Part shown: positions 60,520 to 64,000 of the stretch, in pieces
How positions within the stretch are numbered: position 1 is the first letter of the stretch
How the letters are laid out: each line of letters opens with the position of its first letter
Assembly: GCA_030737835.1 (NCBI GenBank)
Contig: CM060851.1
Location: forward strand, 5,484,615-5,548,614
Length of the DNA: 64,000 nucleotides
DNA from: Acorus gramineus
Lineage: Eukaryota; Streptophyta; Magnoliopsida; Acorales; Acoraceae
Reading direction: 5' to 3'
Position numbers and translations under genes: made by a program
The notes under the pieces: generated by a model
The model's database searches: none
What the model saw: the letters and a program-made list of their open reading frames with translations, nothing else
What the model was told of the DNA's origin: nothing

Positions 60520-60893
60520 CCGGGGCTTGCTCTCAAGGTCATACGAGGTGTTCGACCCTAGGCAACGCGACCCTGCTCCTCTGCACGGTTACTCCTCTAA
60601 AAAAAAAATAAGATGTTTAGATTTTTTAACATTTGTATATGTATTTACTTGATTCTTTTTTTTTTTTTTTGATGAGTTCCATCTGTTCCTTGAATTTTTA
60701 GGTTCCGGGGCTTGCTCTCAAGGTCATATGAGGTGTTCGACCCCAGGCAACGTGACCCTGCTCCTCTGTAGGGTTACTCCTCTAAAAAAAATAAGATGCT
60801 TAGATTTTTTAACATTTGTATATGTATTTACAATAGTTTTTACTTGATTTTTTTTTTTTTTTGATGAGTTCCATCTGCTACTTGAATTTTTAG
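60520..60893 (+). repeat. Direct duplication, about 185 bp, with a SINE-like head
   Basis: Copy 1 (60520-60704) and copy 2 (60705-60893) both start CCGGGGCTTGCTCTCAAGGT. They run through GAGGTGTTCGACCC and CCTGCTCCTCTG to an A-run, then TTAGATTTTTTAACATTTGT, a T-run and GATGAGTTCCATCTG. Copy 2 has a small insert. The first 85 bases, with a B-box-like GTGTTCGACCC and an A-run, look like a SINE fragment that was duplicated with its flank. Confidence 0.65.
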
Positions 60894-61645
60894 ATTAGGG
60901 TGGTTGCATTTAATATCGATAAAATCTTTATAATGTCTCCACATGCAACATCACATTTGGGTTAGTTTTAATGCGCTCACCTACAATAAAAACGAAGAAA
61001 TTGCTTATGTATGATGCATTGCATGCTTATCACTATAAAAATTATATTTTTTTGTGAACATCACCAGTGTCATAATTTTGATAATTAACCGTGACAACAA
61101 TAATATTTTTTGGGGTAACTTGTAACATCAATAATATTTCAAGTTCAGCTAGCATATCAAGGATTAATTTAATATACTGACATACACCAAGGTACATCAG
61201 CTCAAAATGATGCTCATAAAATAACCTTGTGAGATAACCAGTGATGTGATCTTATTATCAAAGCCGTTGGAAAATTAATAGATTTTTTTAAAAAAAATGT
61301 ATTAATTAATTTTTAAATATAGATTAAAAATTTAATGAGATGTTTAATTCCCTCTAAAATGTATAGTCTCACAAAGGTTAAAGAATACGATGAATCGATC
61401 TTTAAATATGTCGCGTGTAGATCTTGGGTAGGGACCCAAACAAGGTCTCAGGTATTAGTATGGATTACACTGAAAAAAAATAAATAAAAATGGTAACCGA
61501 AAAACTTTTTGTCTGACAATAGCACTTTTTTTTTCCAAAACAAAAGCTGCATTACAAAGATTTAATCATCAAGAACCAAAAAAACCAAGAAAAACTCCTA
61601 TTCAAGATACAGATCCAGCAGTGGCACTGTTTTTTTTTTTATAAA
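60894..61645. other. Downstream region of the LOB-domain gene
   Basis: AT-rich, nothing recognised apart from what should be the 3' untranslated region of the minus-strand LOB-domain gene near 61645. Confidence 0.4.
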
Positions 61646-63840
61646 TTACTCTCCATAGATGAGACACTCCAGCCATGGATATTCACATGGCAACACCCCC
61701 ACCTCCTCCTCTAAGTAATTCATCATCTCATTCACATATTCACTAGAAGTACTACAATCCTGTGAATCCATGACTTCATTAATAATGTATGGAAACTCTT
61801 GTTGAAGAAGAGCTTCGTCGTTCAGGCTGATGTTATCGCTGCTACTGATGAATTGTGTCATGAGTTGTGCTGCATCTCGATCGATGACATTGCCATGAAA
61901 GTCCCCTCCTCTTTCGCTTTCTGCGGTTGAGGGAATCTGAAATCCGATTGCTCGACCAGCCAATTGATTCGCCAGAAGCTCTATCTCCTCTTGTAGATTG
62001 GCCACCTACAGCACCATTTTTAATTTTCTTGGCTACTTAATATGCATATTCAAGAATATATATGTTCTATCTAGTCCACCTTTAATTTAAACCTCCTGAA
62101 AATAACAATGTAAATCTAAATGCCCCCCCATTAAATTTTCATTGACATATTAGGATTATTATGTGAATATCATGTCTGGTTATTCTTAGTTGAAAATAAA
62201 ATATGTTAAAAACTCCGTAAAATGTGTTAAAAGTGCGAAAAATCATATGTAAATGATGATTTTACCATTGCAAATAGAATTTTATAATTTATCTGGAGCG
62301 TTAAAATTGTTATGTATAAAAGGTTTTTTGCATTTTTAACAAATTGTAGGGAGTTATTGACATACTGTGTTTTCAGTCAAGGTTAATAAAATAAAATATT
62401 CACAAAATATTTTTCATTTATCAACAAAAGTTTAATTTAGGGGGCTATTTGAATTTACAAAGGTGTTTTTAGGGGGTTGTATGGACTTTGGGAAAAACCA
62501 GAGGGTTATATGGATTTCAGACAGTTTACAAGGGGTTATTTGGATTTTTTCCTTAATTTAATCTTATTTTTTACTCCAATACGGAACAAAGTGCACGTGC
62601 CTAATTTGATCCCCTCTTCTTATATGGATAATGTTACATCCAATCCTTTTTCTAGCCTTAAATCCAGTCTACAAGTGTTTTGAATTTTTTAAATATAGTA
62701 TATATAATCTAATGAGGTGTATACATTTATAAAAAAATGAATGGTATAGATGTATTTATAGAAAATGTGAAAAAAAATTTTATCGAAACATATATGTCGC
62801 TGAGGTGAGTATATGCTATTATAATTTTCTATCGATACATATGATACTGGAATCGAGGCTGGAATAAAACTGTGTAACAACACTCCTTTTAGTACATAGC
62901 CAAATATTGGTCGTGGGCTTTGATTTTCTACTTTTTTTGGGGTACTAGACTTGCATAGATGATTCTGAGGGTGTGTTTGTAAATCCGTTTGAAAAGTATG
63001 ATTTTGTATAATATGGTTTAATAAAACTCGATTCCTAAGAATCTCATTTTTATTGTTTTTTAACAAACATACTTTTTGTAGTAAAAACTGAAATAAACTT
63101 TTTAATTAAACATATTTTTGTAGAGCAGTTTGAAAACTTGTTATCGCTCTAAAATCAAAAAACAAAATCTCATCCAAATTTAAATGCTACCTCATTTAAA
63201 TTGTATAAAATTTGACTCAAATCAATCCGAGTTGACTGGGTGCACTTTAGCCTGGATTGAACGGATAGATTTACATTTTAATCTATGGTACATGAATACA
63301 TGCACATTTCAAATCAAAGCATATACCAATTAAGAATAAAAATTATATTAAAAATAATAATGAGTTTAATTAGCATATGCTAGTAAGATCAAAATCTATT
63401 GTTGAAGAGTAGCAAAATGGAATAGAATGTATATGCCTTCATTTGAAAGATACATATATAGATCCACTGCACATGCCTTTCAAATGAAGATACATACATA
63501 TCGTGCCAAGAAAAAAAAGGCTAAAATTTACAATAGTTCTAGCAGGCCTGTGTGATCAAACCTGTTGTTGAAGAGCGAAAATATGAGCGACACAACCATA
63601 AACTGGATCACGAACCCTCGCCAGAGCTTCGTAAGAGACCGTGATGGCGGCTTCAGCCCGGTGTTGTGAGGGTAAGTGAGAGAGGAGTTTCGAAACGTTG
63701 CTCGCTCCGAAGACCTTATGGACCGCCGAGAAGTGTGTTGCCCCTTGATCGTGGCAGAAATATGGCGCGAAGATGCACCCGTCGGCGCATTTCCTCCTCA
63801 GGAACTTGCAAGCCCCACAAGATGATCCAATGCCAGCCAT
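61646..63840 (-). CDS. Class I LOB-domain transcription factor (LBD16/18/29/30-like)
   Basis: LBD proteins are plant-only DNA-binding regulators; this subgroup works in auxin-driven lateral root formation and vascular development. Exon 1 is 63840-63562 and exon 2 is 62005-61646, with a phase-0 GT-AG intron of 1556 bp at the place typical for the family, right after ALQQQ. The protein is 212 aa. The start is set at [12 protein letters not shown], since LBD proteins place the Cys block near the N-terminus. The Cys block [15 protein letters not shown] fits C-x2-C-x6-C-x3-C. The GAS block starts [17 protein letters not shown], and the Leu-zipper-like region spans [18 protein letters not shown]. 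Exon 2 is acidic and Ser-rich, consistent with an activation region. The intron holds two MITEs. Which of the LBD16/29 or 18/30 branches it belongs to was not resolved. Confidence 0.9.
62090..62560. repeat. MITE with AAATAACCCC-type ends, copy 4, in the LBD intron
   Basis: It contains AATGATGATTTTACCATT, AGGGGGCTATTTGAATTTAC and the right end GACAGTTTACAAGGGGTTAT, matching the copies at 50740, 52480 and 54350. It lies wholly within the intron 62006-63561. Confidence 0.6.
62631..62883. repeat. MITE, TGTTACATC family, in the LBD intron
   Basis: It begins ATGTTACATCCAATCC and ends GTGTAACAACAC. It shares ATCGATACATATGATACTGG and GAATCGAGGCTGGAA with the copy at 34387-34656. Confidence 0.6.
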
Positions 63841-63920
63841 TGCTACTGAGCTTGTATGGTTTGTTTTGAAGGCCTTGTTTGATGTATATATGGAAGGCAA
63901 AGAAACTAGGGTTTGCTATG

Positions 63921-63927
63921 CTTTATA
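63921..63927 (-). promoter_or_regulatory. TATA box of the LOB-domain gene
   Basis: On the minus strand TATAAAG lies about 80 bases upstream of the ATG at 63840. The remaining upstream region runs off the window. Confidence 0.5.
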
Positions 63928-64000
63928 ATGAATGATTGGTCACAGCTAATAATGTGAGGGGGATTGAAATGGTAAAGAAAGGTGAGTGGGGGTGAACCCC

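Noticed and set aside
1-64000. tRNA, rRNA genes or CRISPR arrays
   Set aside because: No cloverleaf-forming tRNA sequence, no rRNA-like block and no spacer-repeat array was found by eye. CRISPR is not expected in plant nuclear DNA.

Overview
This is nuclear DNA from a flowering plant. The coding genes belong to plant-specific or plant-typical families: a plastid nucleoid protein of the pTAC16 type, a PWI/RS splicing protein of the SRRM1-like type, a DUF3475/DUF668 protein and a LOB-domain transcription factor. All but the DUF668 gene are split by AT-rich GT-AG introns (one GC-AG), and the spaces between genes are full of plant transposons. The single-exon DUF668 gene and pTAC16 exons 1, 2 and 5 are very GC-rich, while the intergenic DNA is strongly AT-rich. 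That contrast fits a monocot or an early-diverging angiosperm, but this is inference.

Layout. 1-5.95 kb: no host gene; nested small transposons (a MITE broken by a CACTA end and by an hAT-like MITE). 5.96-12.53 kb: a whole Mutator-like element (MULE) with inverted repeats over 1.1 kb and a perfect 10-bp target duplication. It carries a FAR1-type transposase (damaged) and, converging on it, a GRF zinc-finger/coiled-coil/membrane-tail protein. 12.5-15.4 kb: no gene seen. 15.4-18.6 kb: pTAC16-like gene, minus strand, five exons. 18.6-25.4 kb: non-coding, with a 5'-truncated LINE whose target duplication is still visible. 25.4-34.0 kb: SRRM1-like gene, minus strand, 13 coding exons reconstructed, with a GC-AG first intron and an in-frame TGA in exon 12. 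34.0-36.5 kb: MITEs. 36.5-46.7 kb: two Tourist-like MITEs and then a 9.3-kb PIF/Harbinger element, abutting each other and sharing TAA/TTA trinucleotides. 46.7-56.2 kb: gene-poor MITE-rich DNA. 56.2-57.6 kb: DUF668 gene, plus strand. 57.6-61.6 kb: MITEs, a short tandem repeat, and a SINE with target duplication. 61.6-63.8 kb: class I LOB-domain gene, minus strand, with two MITEs in its single intron.

The most interesting content is in the two large DNA transposons. The Harbinger element has a Myb/SANT-like protein gene (one stop codon inside), an apparently intact DDE transposase gene with its acidic triad, and a third small gene. The third gene encodes an RNase H1 N-terminal/viroplasmin-type hybrid-binding domain followed by a linker and one C-terminal membrane helix. 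The MULE carries a second gene of analogous design: a GRF zinc finger, a coiled coil and one C-terminal membrane helix. Two unrelated transposons in one window therefore each pair their transposase with a small protein that looks nucleic-acid-binding and tail-anchored. That shared design is the best candidate here for an undescribed system.

All exon boundaries and family calls were made by eye from splice consensus, reading frame and remembered family motifs. No database search or alignment was run.
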